Shown here: positions 14,302 to 22,358 of the stretch, piece after piece
Position numbering within the stretch: the stretch's first letter is position 1
How the letters are laid out: each line of letters starts with the position of its first letter
From: a bacterium
Lineage (GTDB): Bacteria; CLD3; SB21
Assembly (NCBI GenBank): GCA_016787925.1
Contig: JAEUSK010000050.1
Coordinates: 1 to 41,615 of the forward strand
Length of the DNA: 41,615 bases
Direction: 5' to 3'
Position numbers and translations under genes: made by a program
The notes under the pieces: model-generated
The model's database searches: none
Told to the model about the DNA's origin: nothing
The model's input: the letters and a program-made list of their open reading frames with translations, nothing else

Positions 14302-16308
14302 ATGCAAACTTCTTTTAGGCTCATGCTTTTTCTTCTCATAACAATTCTTTTTATTCAATCTGAAATTAAAGGTCAGCAACCGCAGACGGTAAAGCTGAGC
14401 GTGAATATAAGTTCAGTTGATGCAGCGTCATTTACAATGGACGTTAGAGCGGTAATTGACCCGCAATATCATATCTACGGCGTTGAACTACTGGATGGTC
14501 CGGTTCCGACGACCGTTGTAACGCATTTGCCTGCCAACATCAGGCGGTCCGGCGATCTCATCAGCCCGAAAGGGACAAAGCATTTTGATGAAGGATTTGG
14601 AATCGACGTAACATGGCATTCGGGGACGGTTGTCTTCAAACAGCCGCTGGAAATCACGGGCCCGCTGAATACCGGAGATATGATCGGTGTGGAATTTCGA
14701 TATCAGGCCTGCACGGAGTCATACTGTCTTCCTCCGAAAACCGTCAAAGCAACGTATTCGATTCCGTTATCTGTCATTTCCGCTTCACAGAAAATAAGCC
14801 AATCCGGCATGGCCATTTCTAAAAGCGAGGCTCAGGGCAGCAAAATTATAGGCAATGACCAGTCAGTCATAAAAGACACGGTCTTATCATTCGTTAAAGG
14901 AAATTTGGCTATAGAAAGTTCGGATAAAACAGTTATGGAGAGAACCGCATCTTATGAATCGCTGCGCGGTGAGTCACTGGTCTCATTTATCGGTCTGGCT
15001 TTTCTGACGGGCTTTCTTGCATTATTGACGCCTTGCGTATTTCCAATGATTCCGATCACGGTATCGTATTTTACAAAACATTCGGCAAAGTCGAGATTTC
15101 AGGCGATCAAGCAATCGGTAGTTTACATCCTTGGAATTATTGTTTCGTTTGCTTTATTCGGCTGGCTTATGTCCCTGATCTTGGGTGCATCCGGCGCTCA
15201 GAATTTTGCTGCGAATGTGTGGGTCAATATGATTATTGGAATATTGTTTATTGTTTTCGCCTTAAGCCTGTTCGGCGTATTTGAAATAAGGCTGCCGTCG
15301 TTTATTGTAAATTTTTCTCAGCAGCACAGCGACACCGGGCGAACGATCGGAACTTTGTTTGCCGGCGTGACGTTCACTTTGGTTTCCTTTACCTGCACGG
15401 TTCAGTTTCTCGGCCTTTTGATGGTTGCCTCGGCCAACGGAGAATGGTTCTTGCCCGTAATCGGTATGTTATGTTTTGCGACGGCATTCTCAGCTCCATT
15501 TTTCTTTTTGTCGCTTTTTCCGCAATATCTTGCCAATATGCCCAAAAGCGGAAGCTGGCTGCATGCCACCAAGATTATTATGGCGTTCATAGAGGTTGCC
15601 GCCGCGTTCAAGTTTTTCAGTAATGTTGATCTCGTCTGGGATACTCAAATCTTAACGCGGCCGGTTCTACTTTCTATATGGATTGTGTTATTTGGCATCT
15701 CGGGATTCTATTTACTCGGTAAAATCAAATTTTCAGAAGATGATACGGTGGAGTCCGTCGGTGCCGGCAGAACGGGTCTCGGTATATTTTTCTTGAGTTT
15801 AACAACGTACCTCCTGTCCGGACTTTTTGGACATCCATTACAGGCCGATCTTGATTCCTATCTCCCGCCGGCAGATTATGGAGCGATTCATAGTGTGCGT
15901 TCATCGGCAGAAAAGGAAGAAAATGAATGGATTGAAAATTATCCTGCAGCACTGGCGCGTGCGCGCGAAACGGGCAAACCGCTATTCATCGATTTTACGG
16001 GGAAGACATGCACCAATTGCCGCTTAATGGAAAAAACAATATTTGTCAGAGAAGACGTAGACGAACTTTTTGGCCAAATGGTATTGTCCCGTTTATGGAC
16101 TGATTTTGGCGAATCACAGGAAATGAATCAGGAGTTACAGCAAAAATTAGTAGGCAGCGTTGCCCTGCCGTTCTATGTGATCATTGATCCTGAAGAAAAT
16201 GTGCTGGCAACTTTCGGCGGGCTGGAAAGAAACCCGGAGATTTTTAAAATGTTTCTGAATGACGGGCTGGAAAAAATGAAAATTACGGCAGATATTCGAA
16301 AAAATTGA
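14302..16308 (+). CDS. dsbD: Thiol:disulfide interchange protein DsbD
   Basis: This three-domain membrane protein carries reducing electrons from cytosolic thioredoxin to the periplasm. After a signal peptide come the N-terminal Ig-like alpha domain (about 25-160) with its redox pair C137/C142 in ACTESYC, and an eight-helix transmembrane beta domain with C245 (TPCVFPMIP) and C365 (FTCTVQF). The C-terminal thioredoxin-like gamma domain has CTNC (C570/C573). All six functional cysteines are therefore present. ATG 14302 gives 668 residues and places the signal peptide at the start; a TTG at 14272 would add ten residues. It is followed almost directly by a TlpA-like thioredoxin lipoprotein, its likely client. 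Confidence 0.93.
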   Translation: MQTSFRLMLFLLITILFIQSEIKGQQPQTVKLSVNISSVDAASFTMDVRAVIDPQYHIYGVELLDGPVPTTVVTHLPANIRRSGDLISPKGTKHFDEGFGIDVTWHSGTVVFKQPLEITGPLNTGDMIGVEFRYQACTESYCLPPKTVKATYSIPLSVISASQKISQSGMAISKSEAQGSKIIGNDQSVIKDTVLSFVKGNLAIESSDKTVMERTASYESLRGESLVSFIGLAFLTGFLALLTPCVFPMIPITVSYFTKHSAKSRFQAIKQSVVYILGIIVSFALFGWLMSLILGASGAQNFAANVWVNMIIGILFIVFALSLFGVFEIRLPSFIVNFSQQHSDTGRTIGTLFAGVTFTLVSFTCTVQFLGLLMVASANGEWFLPVIGMLCFATAFSAPFFFLSLFPQYLANMPKSGSWLHATKIIMAFIEVAAAFKFFSNVDLVWDTQILTRPVLLSIWIVLFGISGFYLLGKIKFSEDDTVESVGAGRTGLGIFFLSLTTYLLSGLFGHPLQADLDSYLPPADYGAIHSVRSSAEKEENEWIENYPAALARARETGKPLFIDFTGKTCTNCRLMEKTIFVREDVDELFGQMVLSRLWTDFGESQEMNQELQQKLVGSVALPFYVIIDPEENVLATFGGLERNPEIFKMFLNDGLEKMKITADIRKN

Positions 16309-16321
16309 AATGAAGGGAACC

Positions 16322-16813
16322 ATGAAACAGATATTTAGTGCAATAGTAATCATGCTTATGATGGTCTCCATTTTCTCTTGCGGTAAAAAGGAAGCCGGTC
16401 TGGGCGGAGCAGTTGATTTCTCAATTACAGACCTGGAGGGGAATTCGGTAAAACTTTCTGAATATAGAGGCAAAACGGTATTAGTTAATGTTTGGGCAAC
16501 CTGGTGCGCGCCTTGTATCAAGGAAATTCCTGATCTGAAAGAGATACATGCGGAATACAAGGACAGCAATGTGGTTGTCTTGGGTGTTCTGCTGGAGTCG
16601 CAATCGCCGGAGGCTGCCAAACCTATGGTAGTTGATCAACTGCAGATCAATTATCCAACATGGTACGGTGACGACGCCTTTGCAAAACAATTTCAGATTC
16701 AGGCATTTCCGACGACCATAATTATTGATAAAAACGGAAAAGTAGTCAGCCGTAATGTCGGGCTTCAGAACAAGGAGCGTTTTTTGAATCTGTTGAAGGC
16801 TGCGGGTATTTGA
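16322..16813 (+). CDS. TlpA/ResA-like thioredoxin-family lipoprotein
   Basis: This is an envelope thiol-disulfide oxidoreductase of the AhpC/TSA-TlpA type. From ATG 16322 the protein has 163 residues. A lipoprotein leader ends at FSC (lipid Cys20), followed by a thioredoxin fold with the active site WATWCAPC (C62/C65), the cis-proline FPTTII, and the typical insertion between strand and helix. An AAGGGA ribosome site five bases before 16322 supports this start over the ATG at 16310. It lies 13 bases after dsbD, so DsbD probably keeps it reduced. Likely clients are cytochrome c apoproteins or other exported thiol proteins, but no such genes are adjacent. Confidence 0.88.
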   Translation: MKQIFSAIVIMLMMVSIFSCGKKEAGLGGAVDFSITDLEGNSVKLSEYRGKTVLVNVWATWCAPCIKEIPDLKEIHAEYKDSNVVVLGVLLESQSPEAAKPMVVDQLQINYPTWYGDDAFAKQFQIQAFPTTIIIDKNGKVVSRNVGLQNKERFLNLLKAAGI

Positions 16814-16915
16814 GAGCAAGATGAATTTCAACAGGCGCTAGAAATGACAAAAAATGCCAATATGGCTAACGCGCTTCATTCCGCTTCATGCGTATCCTCA
16901 CATCACGAATTATTT

Positions 16916-17761
16916 TCATCGCAGCATATCCTCCAGTGCCGTTGAGACATCGGTTTTCTCATCCCTATATTTTATGATAATGGGCGTATACAAAGATAGA
17001 TTTTTTTCGCGCGCAAATATATTGGACACGATGGGCCGCGTACCTGCGACAACGACCGCGCCTTCCGGAATAATGAGAGGCGCCTCTTTTGTTTTGCGAT
17101 AGACCGAACTTGTGACCAGATCATAAACGGGTGTTCCGCCGGTCAGAATCACGCCCGCTCCGATTACCGCGCGGGCCTTCACTATGGTTCCTTCATAAAT
17201 GCCGCAATTTCCTCCAATCATGACATCGTCTTCTATAATCACCGGCATTGCGCCGATAGGTTCTAACACGCCGCCGATCTGAGCCGCGGCGCTGAGATGA
17301 ATATTTTTTCCAAGCTGCGCGCACGAGCCGACGAGCGCATGCGAATCGATGAGCGTTCCGGAATCCACATACGCGCCGACGTTTATATACGCCGGAGGCA
17401 TGATCACCGTTTGCGGTGAAACGTAGCAACCGTCGCGGATACTGCTGCCGCCCGGGACCATTCTTACATTGTCTTTTACGACGATACTTTTCAGCGGATA
17501 CGTATCTTTATCAAAAAAGCGAAAACGGCCGTCAATGGACATGTCTGTTAGGTTACCGATCCTAAATCCGAGCAGTATGCCTTTTTTTACCCATTCGTTT
17601 ACTCGCCATTGGCCGCCGTCTTTTTCAGCCGCGCGAATTGCGCCGCTATTCAGCATCTTTTTAAATGTATAAAATAATTCCAACGTATCATTATTTTGAA
17701 TTTCCTTTACGGGCGAATCATACAGCGATTCAATAGCTGAGATCATTTCTTGTGTATTCAT
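16916..17761 (-). CDS. dapD: 2,3,4,5-tetrahydropyridine-2,6-dicarboxylate N-succinyltransferase
   Basis: This enzyme transfers succinyl from succinyl-CoA to tetrahydrodipicolinate in the succinylase branch of lysine and meso-diaminopimelate synthesis. The 281-residue protein has a helical N-terminal domain. A left-handed beta-helix of hexapeptide repeats follows (about 100-230), including [28 protein letters not shown] and [23 protein letters not shown], which are the conserved substrate- and CoA-binding segments. The length is close to E. coli DapD (274). No other lysine genes are in the window, so it is a lone locus. It converges on tlpA across a 102-base gap with no clear terminator and is divergent from ggt. 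Confidence 0.95.
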   Translation of the reverse strand: MNTQEMISAIESLYDSPVKEIQNNDTLELFYTFKKMLNSGAIRAAEKDGGQWRVNEWVKKGILLGFRIGNLTDMSIDGRFRFFDKDTYPLKSIVVKDNVRMVPGGSSIRDGCYVSPQTVIMPPAYINVGAYVDSGTLIDSHALVGSCAQLGKNIHLSAAAQIGGVLEPIGAMPVIIEDDVMIGGNCGIYEGTIVKARAVIGAGVILTGGTPVYDLVTSSVYRKTKEAPLIIPEGAVVVAGTRPIVSNIFAREKNLSLYTPIIIKYRDEKTDVSTALEDMLR

Positions 17762-17784
17762 ATTCTTATGAGTTTAATAATTTC

Positions 17785-17813
17785 TTGAGCTTGTATTATT
17801 TATATGATAAAAT
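17785..17813 (+). promoter_or_regulatory. Candidate promoter for the gamma-glutamyltransferase gene
   Basis: TTGAGC (17785-17790), a 17-base spacer and TAAAAT (17808-17813) lie 39 bases before the ggt ATG in the 90-base divergent gap with dapD. The -10 box matches 5 of 6 and the -35 box 4 of 6. AT-rich sequence makes chance matches likely. Confidence 0.35.
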
Positions 17814-17851
17814 ACAATTATCGAATTTAAAATCCAATTCGAAAGAATAGC

Positions 17852-19537
17852 ATGAAGTCCAATATGTATTTGTTTATCTTGTTTAGCCTGACTTTTTCAA
17901 TAACGAACATTTCAGCGCAACAGAAGTCGGTGGTCGCTAAAAAGGGAGCGGTGGTTTCTGTTGATGAATTCGCCTCCAAAGCCGGCGTCGCCATTCTTAA
18001 GAAAGGCGGTAACGCCGTTGATGCGGCAGTAGCAACGGCGTTTGTTTTAGCCGTGACGTATCCGCAGGCCGGCAATATAGGCGGGGGCGGATTCATGCTG
18101 ATTCGAATGAAAAACGGCGAATCTGCCGCGATCGATTACCGCGAAAAAGCGCCCATGAAATCACATGCGCGTATGTTTCTGAATTCGGATGGCTCGGTGG
18201 ATACGGTTTCGAGCAACTACGGTTATCTCGTCGCCGGTATTCCCGGGACCGTGCGTGGATTGGAAGCCGCATGGAAGAAATACGGTAAATTACCTTGGAA
18301 AGAATTGGTCATGCCCGCTGTGATTCTTGCAGAAAATGGTTTCAAATTAAGCCCGCAATTTGCCGACTATTTGGAATCCAGCCGGTTTGCGTTATCAAGA
18401 TTCGATGAGACAAAACGAGTTTTTTTCAAAGCAAATGGCGATGCGTATCGAGCCGGGGAGCGTTTGATTCAAAAAGACCTTGCCAGGACACTCCGCATCA
18501 TTGCAGAGGGAGGAGCGCTTGCGTTTTATGAAGGAGCGCTTGCAGAGGCGATGGTGGCGGATGTGTCGAACAACGGCGGCATATGGACCGAAGATGACCT
18601 GAAAGATTACCAAGCCGTGATTCGGAAACCGATTGTCGGAACGTATCGCGGCTATGAAATACTCGGTATGCCGCCTCCGTCGTCAGCCGGGGTCGTGTTA
18701 ACGGAGATACTCAATATTCTTGAGAACTTTGAACTGAAGCAAAACAATCCTGAATCATTGCACATTATGATTGAATCCATGCGGCTTGGTTTTTTTGATC
18801 GAATCCGATTCTTAGGCGATGCGGATTTTGCAAAATTACCGACTGACAAACTAATGTCAAAACAGTACGCTAAAGATCTTGCAAAGACTATTGATAAAGC
18901 ACAGGCTATGCCGAGCGTGAAAATGAGCGAAGATATTTCTGCAATTGACGAATCTATGGAGACAACTCACTTTTCAGTTGTTGATATGGATGGGAATGTA
19001 GTCTCCAATACCTATACCATAGAGGAATGGTTTGGTTCAGGGGCTGTGGTGAAAGGGCTGGGTTTTCTGTTGAATAATGAGATGCATGATTTTAATATTC
19101 AGCCTGATGTTTCACTTTTCAATAATCAAAAAGGAAATAGTCCCAATCTTATCGAACCGGGTAAGCGCATGTTAAGTTCCATGGCGCCAACCATAGTGCT
19201 AAAAAACGGCAAGCCGGTATTGATCACAGGTTCTCCCGGCGGGAAGACCATTATCAATACAGTACTTCAGGTTATCATCGGCGTTACCGATTACCGGCTA
19301 ACGTTGCGTGAGGCGATTGATGGGCCGCGCTTGAATCATAACTGGATGCCGGATCGTGTAACAATGGAAAAAAACAGGTGGGATGCAAAAATGGCTGACG
19401 ATTTAAAGTCTAGAGGACACAACGTAACAGAAGTTAGTTATTTAGGTGATGCGCATTCGATTTGGATCGATCCTGTAACCGGCGTGATTTATGGAGAGGC
19501 TGATATGCGCAGATACGGATGGGCAGAAGGGTACTAA
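17852..19537 (+). CDS. ggt: Gamma-glutamyltransferase (gamma-glutamyltranspeptidase)
   Basis: This exported N-terminal nucleophile hydrolase cleaves gamma-glutamyl bonds of glutathione and related peptides. After a signal peptide (ending near NISAQQ), the large subunit contains GNAVDAAVATAFVLAV and the substrate-binding region around DYREKAP. The protein self-cleaves before the nucleophile Thr371 in TTHFSVVD to give large and small subunits. Oxyanion and substrate segments GSGAVV, LNNEMHDF and GSPGGKTI are conserved. The length of 561 residues is typical. The gene stands alone, divergent from dapD and convergent with the purine nucleoside phosphorylase operon. Confidence 0.95.
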   Translation: MKSNMYLFILFSLTFSITNISAQQKSVVAKKGAVVSVDEFASKAGVAILKKGGNAVDAAVATAFVLAVTYPQAGNIGGGGFMLIRMKNGESAAIDYREKAPMKSHARMFLNSDGSVDTVSSNYGYLVAGIPGTVRGLEAAWKKYGKLPWKELVMPAVILAENGFKLSPQFADYLESSRFALSRFDETKRVFFKANGDAYRAGERLIQKDLARTLRIIAEGGALAFYEGALAEAMVADVSNNGGIWTEDDLKDYQAVIRKPIVGTYRGYEILGMPPPSSAGVVLTEILNILENFELKQNNPESLHIMIESMRLGFFDRIRFLGDADFAKLPTDKLMSKQYAKDLAKTIDKAQAMPSVKMSEDISAIDESMETTHFSVVDMDGNVVSNTYTIEEWFGSGAVVKGLGFLLNNEMHDFNIQPDVSLFNNQKGNSPNLIEPGKRMLSSMAPTIVLKNGKPVLITGSPGGKTIINTVLQVIIGVTDYRLTLREAIDGPRLNHNWMPDRVTMEKNRWDAKMADDLKSRGHNVTEVSYLGDAHSIWIDPVTGVIYGEADMRRYGWAEGY

Positions 19538-19551
19538 TAATAGGAAATTAG

Positions 19552-19622
19552 TAATGAATAATTAATAATCGGTTGTGTTAAAGTCGAAGTTCCAGAGAAT
19601 CGAAAATAAATATTATTCATTA
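19552..19622. repeat. Perfect 11-base inverted repeat between convergent genes
   Basis: TAATGAATAAT at 19552-19562 and its exact reverse complement at 19612-19622 flank 49 bases in the gap between the ggt and punA stop codons. The arms are AT-only apart from one base each and no T tract follows, so it is a poor terminator. It may be a degraded small repeat or a chance AT-rich match. Confidence 0.5.
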
Positions 19623-19626
19623 TCCA

Positions 19627-20448
19627 CTAAAGCTTCTCTACAACTTTTTTCATGATAGCCGTCATTTTCGGTTCTGTCTCGCCCGCTGTTTTAAGGATTT
19701 TCTTAATGTCTACCGGCTGCAGCGAGTCCGGAAAGCACTCATCGGTGACAATTGAAAAACCTAAACAAGCAATACCCATGTGGTGGGCCACTATAACTTC
19801 GGGAATCGTCGACATGCCAACCACATCCGCTCCGATATACCGCAGAAATCGATATTCCGCACGCGTTTCCAGATTAGGACCCATTACGGCAACATACACG
19901 CCGCGCTGAACTTTAATTTTTTCTTCCAGGGCAATTTGTTCCGCCATCGCAATAAGTTTTTTTGAATACGGTTCGCTCATGTCCGGGAATCGCGGTCCGA
20001 GGCTGTCTTCGTTCTTGCCACGCAGGGGATTATCGCCAAGCAAATTGATATGGTCGTCCATGATCATGATATCACCGGCCACATATTGAGGGTTCATTCC
20101 TCCGCATGCATTGGAAACTAACAGCGTTTTGACACCCAAAAATTTCATCACCCTAACGGGAAATGTGATCTGCTGCATCGTGTAGCCTTCATAGAAATGA
20201 AAACGGCCCTGCATGGCAACTACGTTTTTCCCGCCGAGTTTACCAAAAATTAATTTTCCGGCGTGGCTTTCCACGGTTGAAAGCGGGAAATGAGGTATAT
20301 CCGCGTATGAAATTTCTGTTTCTTTTTGAATTTCTAACGCTAACCCGCCCAATCCCGTTCCGAGGATTATACCGACGGGAGTTTCCGTTTTCGTCTTTTT
20401 TCGTATCGCAAGAACGGCTTCTTGTATCTGATCCAGATAGGTGCTCAT
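19627..20448 (-). CDS. punA: Purine nucleoside phosphorylase (trimeric PNP-I family)
   Basis: This enzyme splits purine nucleosides with phosphate to free base and ribose-1-phosphate for salvage. The 273-residue protein matches the trimeric PNP/MTAP family: GTGLGGLA (30-37, phosphate loop), STVESHAGKLIFG (57-69), SNACGGMNP (112-120) and GPNLETRAEYRF with the base-binding E194. At the position where classical PNPs carry the base-selecting Asn (TN), this protein has Asp236 (TDECFPD), which may widen use toward 6-aminopurines. It is the last gene of a leftward operon; its ATG overlaps the stop of the 69-residue gene by four bases (ATGA), indicating translational coupling. Confidence 0.92.
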   Translation of the reverse strand: MSTYLDQIQEAVLAIRKKTKTETPVGIILGTGLGGLALEIQKETEISYADIPHFPLSTVESHAGKLIFGKLGGKNVVAMQGRFHFYEGYTMQQITFPVRVMKFLGVKTLLVSNACGGMNPQYVAGDIMIMDDHINLLGDNPLRGKNEDSLGPRFPDMSEPYSKKLIAMAEQIALEEKIKVQRGVYVAVMGPNLETRAEYRFLRYIGADVVGMSTIPEVIVAHHMGIACLGFSIVTDECFPDSLQPVDIKKILKTAGETEPKMTAIMKKVVEKL

Positions 20449-20654
20449 TTTTTCTCCGATTTCTTTTTTTCCAGTTCAGCGTAAATATCGTCGATCATGT
20501 CTTCGGGCTTTTTCTTGGCATATTCTCCCAGCATCTTGTCAAAATCAGCTTTCTTAAATATGCCGGTCGGATTTGTACTGAGGCTATCTAGGTCTTCAAT
20601 GACTTTCTTTTTGTCATCTGTTTTTTCATCGTCTTTTTTGTCGTTTTCACTCAT
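20445..20654 (-). CDS. 69-residue protein duplicating the C-terminal module of the neighbouring DivIVA protein
   Basis: This small, very charged protein has a Lys/Asp-rich tail (1-20). Residues 21-66 then align without gaps to residues 247-292 of the DivIVA-like protein encoded just upstream, with 30 of 46 positions identical by hand count (shared TG.FKKADF.KMLG and IYAELEKKKS). It therefore looks like a partial tandem duplication that kept an open frame. It has four-base ATGA overlaps with divIVA upstream and punA downstream, so its expression must be tied to both. No known domain is recognised. It could compete with, or bind, the DivIVA tail or that tail's partner, which is inference. Confidence 0.8.
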   Translation of the reverse strand: MSENDKKDDEKTDDKKKVIEDLDSLSTNPTGIFKKADFDKMLGEYAKKKPEDMIDDIYAELEKKKSEKK

Positions 20655-20827
20655 TGTTTTTCCTCGGGATTGGAGTTATCTTTTTGTAATGATTTTTTCT
20701 TTTCAAGTTCGGCATAGATCTGATTGATCATTTCCTCCGAACGAGTGTGAATATCATCGCCAAGCATTTTGTGGAAATCCGCTTTCTTGAACATCCCGGT
20801 CGCGTGTTCCGATATGGAGTCGAGATC
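20457..20827 (-). repeat. Tandem duplication of a 138-base coding module (DivIVA tail and small protein)
   Basis: The segments 20690-20827 (DivIVA residues 247-292) and 20457-20594 (small-protein residues 21-66) encode the same 46-residue module in the same strand and spacing, about 233 bases apart. The similarity is clear in protein and partly retained in DNA, suggesting an old duplication kept by selection. Confidence 0.75.
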
Positions 20828-21565
20828 GTCGAGCATTTGCTGCATCTTTGCCTGCGCTTCCGGATCGATGACACGGGGTACTTCATTATCTTTGTAGCGG
20901 CTCAGCGCATGGGCGAGTTCCTGGGGAATATCGTCGAGCTCAACATCGCTGAGAAAACTATCAATGCCATCCGCTTGTGGTATTTCCACAGGTGTTTCAT
21001 CCGCAGCATTTTCCGATGGTGGGTTTTTCGAATTGGCGGAATCAGTTTCCATGGCATCCGATATGGTGCCGATATTTACGTCAGTTCCGGAGTCTGATCT
21101 TAGCGGTTCCTCGCTGTCCGAAATGATTCCCAATAGAGCCATCTGCGACTTTAGATATTCCCGTAAATGGGCGGCCACTTTTGCGCGCTGGTCAAGCAGG
21201 AATTTTGTTTCCGAGGCGATACGGTCAGCCTGTTTTTTGGATTCTGTAATGATGTGTTCCGCCTCAGACTTGGCTTTCTGAAGGATGAAGTCGGCGTCAA
21301 TTTTTGAATCCATCAGGCGCTCCACCTTCGCCATTTCAAGTTTATAGCTTTGGAGCATTTTTTCATTTTCATTGAGTTGAATTCTTAATTGTTCCATTTC
21401 ATTTTCAACGAGTTTTATTTTCTGCAGAAGGGCGGCATTGTCATTATTTAATTCGGTATAATTCTCTGCCACGACCTCGAGAAACGCAGACACCTCGTGG
21501 CGGTTATAGCCGCGGAACGCACGCTTGAACTCCTGATGCAATATATCGGTCAGTTCCAGTCTCAC
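20651..21565 (-). CDS. divIVA: DivIVA domain-containing protein
   Basis: The 304-residue protein starts with the DivIVA/GpsB lipid-binding head (LTDILHQEFKRAFRGYNRHE, residues 5-24). A long coiled coil follows (about 30-135). A low-complexity acidic linker comes next (about 150-235), then a distinct 46-residue tail module (247-292) that is repeated in the next gene. DivIVA proteins recognise curved membrane at poles or septa and recruit partners for division, chromosome or envelope functions. Its place next to yggS recalls the yggS(ylmE)-sepF-divIVA order of Gram-positive division clusters, although no sepF is visible here. Start and stop codons overlap the neighbours by four bases each. Confidence 0.88.
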   Translation of the reverse strand: MRLELTDILHQEFKRAFRGYNRHEVSAFLEVVAENYTELNNDNAALLQKIKLVENEMEQLRIQLNENEKMLQSYKLEMAKVERLMDSKIDADFILQKAKSEAEHIITESKKQADRIASETKFLLDQRAKVAAHLREYLKSQMALLGIISDSEEPLRSDSGTDVNIGTISDAMETDSANSKNPPSENAADETPVEIPQADGIDSFLSDVELDDIPQELAHALSRYKDNEVPRVIDPEAQAKMQQMLDDLDSISEHATGMFKKADFHKMLGDDIHTRSEEMINQIYAELEKKKSLQKDNSNPEEKQ

Positions 21566-22344
21566 AATTTTTCCTCCATTTGGTTAGACGCGGCCGATAA
21601 CAAACTCTTAACTGCACGCTTGCGCTTTCCGAAGATAGCTGTCCCAATGCGGAGATGCGTCGCGCCTTCTTCAATAGCAATCTCAAAATCATTGCTCATG
21701 CCCATGGAAAGGCAGTCCATGTCCACATTCGGAATATTCTTACCTGCTATGAATTCCCTCAATTCCCGCAATTTCCTGAAATACGAGCGGATCTTAACGG
21801 TATCGTTTGCCGTTGTGGCCGTCAGCGCACCGATAGTCATGAGCCCTTTGATTTTCACGTTCTTAAGTTCCGAAACCTGCTTGACCAATTCGAGTGTATC
21901 ATCGGGATCAATACCATACTTTGATTTCTCGCGCGAAGTATTGACCTGAATTAGAACCGGCATAATTTTATCTTTGGTATAGGATCTTCGATCAATCTCT
22001 GCGGCAAGCCTCAATGAATCCACAGAATGTATGATATCAAAAAGTTCGACGGCTTGCCGGACCTTATTGGTTTGCAAGTGCCCGATATAATGCCATTGAA
22101 CGTGAGACAGGCTCTTGTCTTTCTGCAGGGCGGGAAGTTTTTCTTTTGCTTCCTGCACTTTATTTTCTCCGATATGACAAATACCTGCGCTTAGAGCTTC
22201 TTTGATCTCTTCCACACCGTAGGTTTTAGAAACCGCAATTAATTGCATGTCTTCCGGTTTTCTGCCGGAGCGTTGGCACGCATCTCTAATACGCTGAAGA
22301 GTCGCGTGTACTCTGTACGTGGTAGAATTTGTATTAGATTCCAT
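21562..22344 (-). CDS. yggS: YggS/PROSC-family pyridoxal 5'-phosphate homeostasis protein
   Basis: This is a single-domain PLP-binding protein with an alanine-racemase-like TIM barrel, involved in vitamin B6 and amino-acid homeostasis and lacking a known catalytic activity. The PLP lysine is K40 in LIAVSKTYG. Other conserved segments are HYIGHLQTNKVR, IHSVDSLRLAAEI, VLIQVNTSREKSKYG and the phosphate-binding LSMGMSNDFEIAIEEGATHLRIGTAIFG. The length of 260 residues is slightly above the usual 230, with an N-terminal extension before the first helix. It is the second gene of the leftward operon, 14 bases after the unknown 315-residue gene, and it overlaps divIVA by ATGA. Confidence 0.95.
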   Translation of the reverse strand: MESNTNSTTYRVHATLQRIRDACQRSGRKPEDMQLIAVSKTYGVEEIKEALSAGICHIGENKVQEAKEKLPALQKDKSLSHVQWHYIGHLQTNKVRQAVELFDIIHSVDSLRLAAEIDRRSYTKDKIMPVLIQVNTSREKSKYGIDPDDTLELVKQVSELKNVKIKGLMTIGALTATTANDTVKIRSYFRKLRELREFIAGKNIPNVDMDCLSMGMSNDFEIAIEEGATHLRIGTAIFGKRKRAVKSLLSAASNQMEEKL

Positions 22345-22358
22345 TAGTATCCTGTGTT

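Noticed and set aside
16814-16915. Gap between tlpA and dapD searched for a terminator or small RNA
   Set aside because: No stem with a T tract and no other structure was seen.
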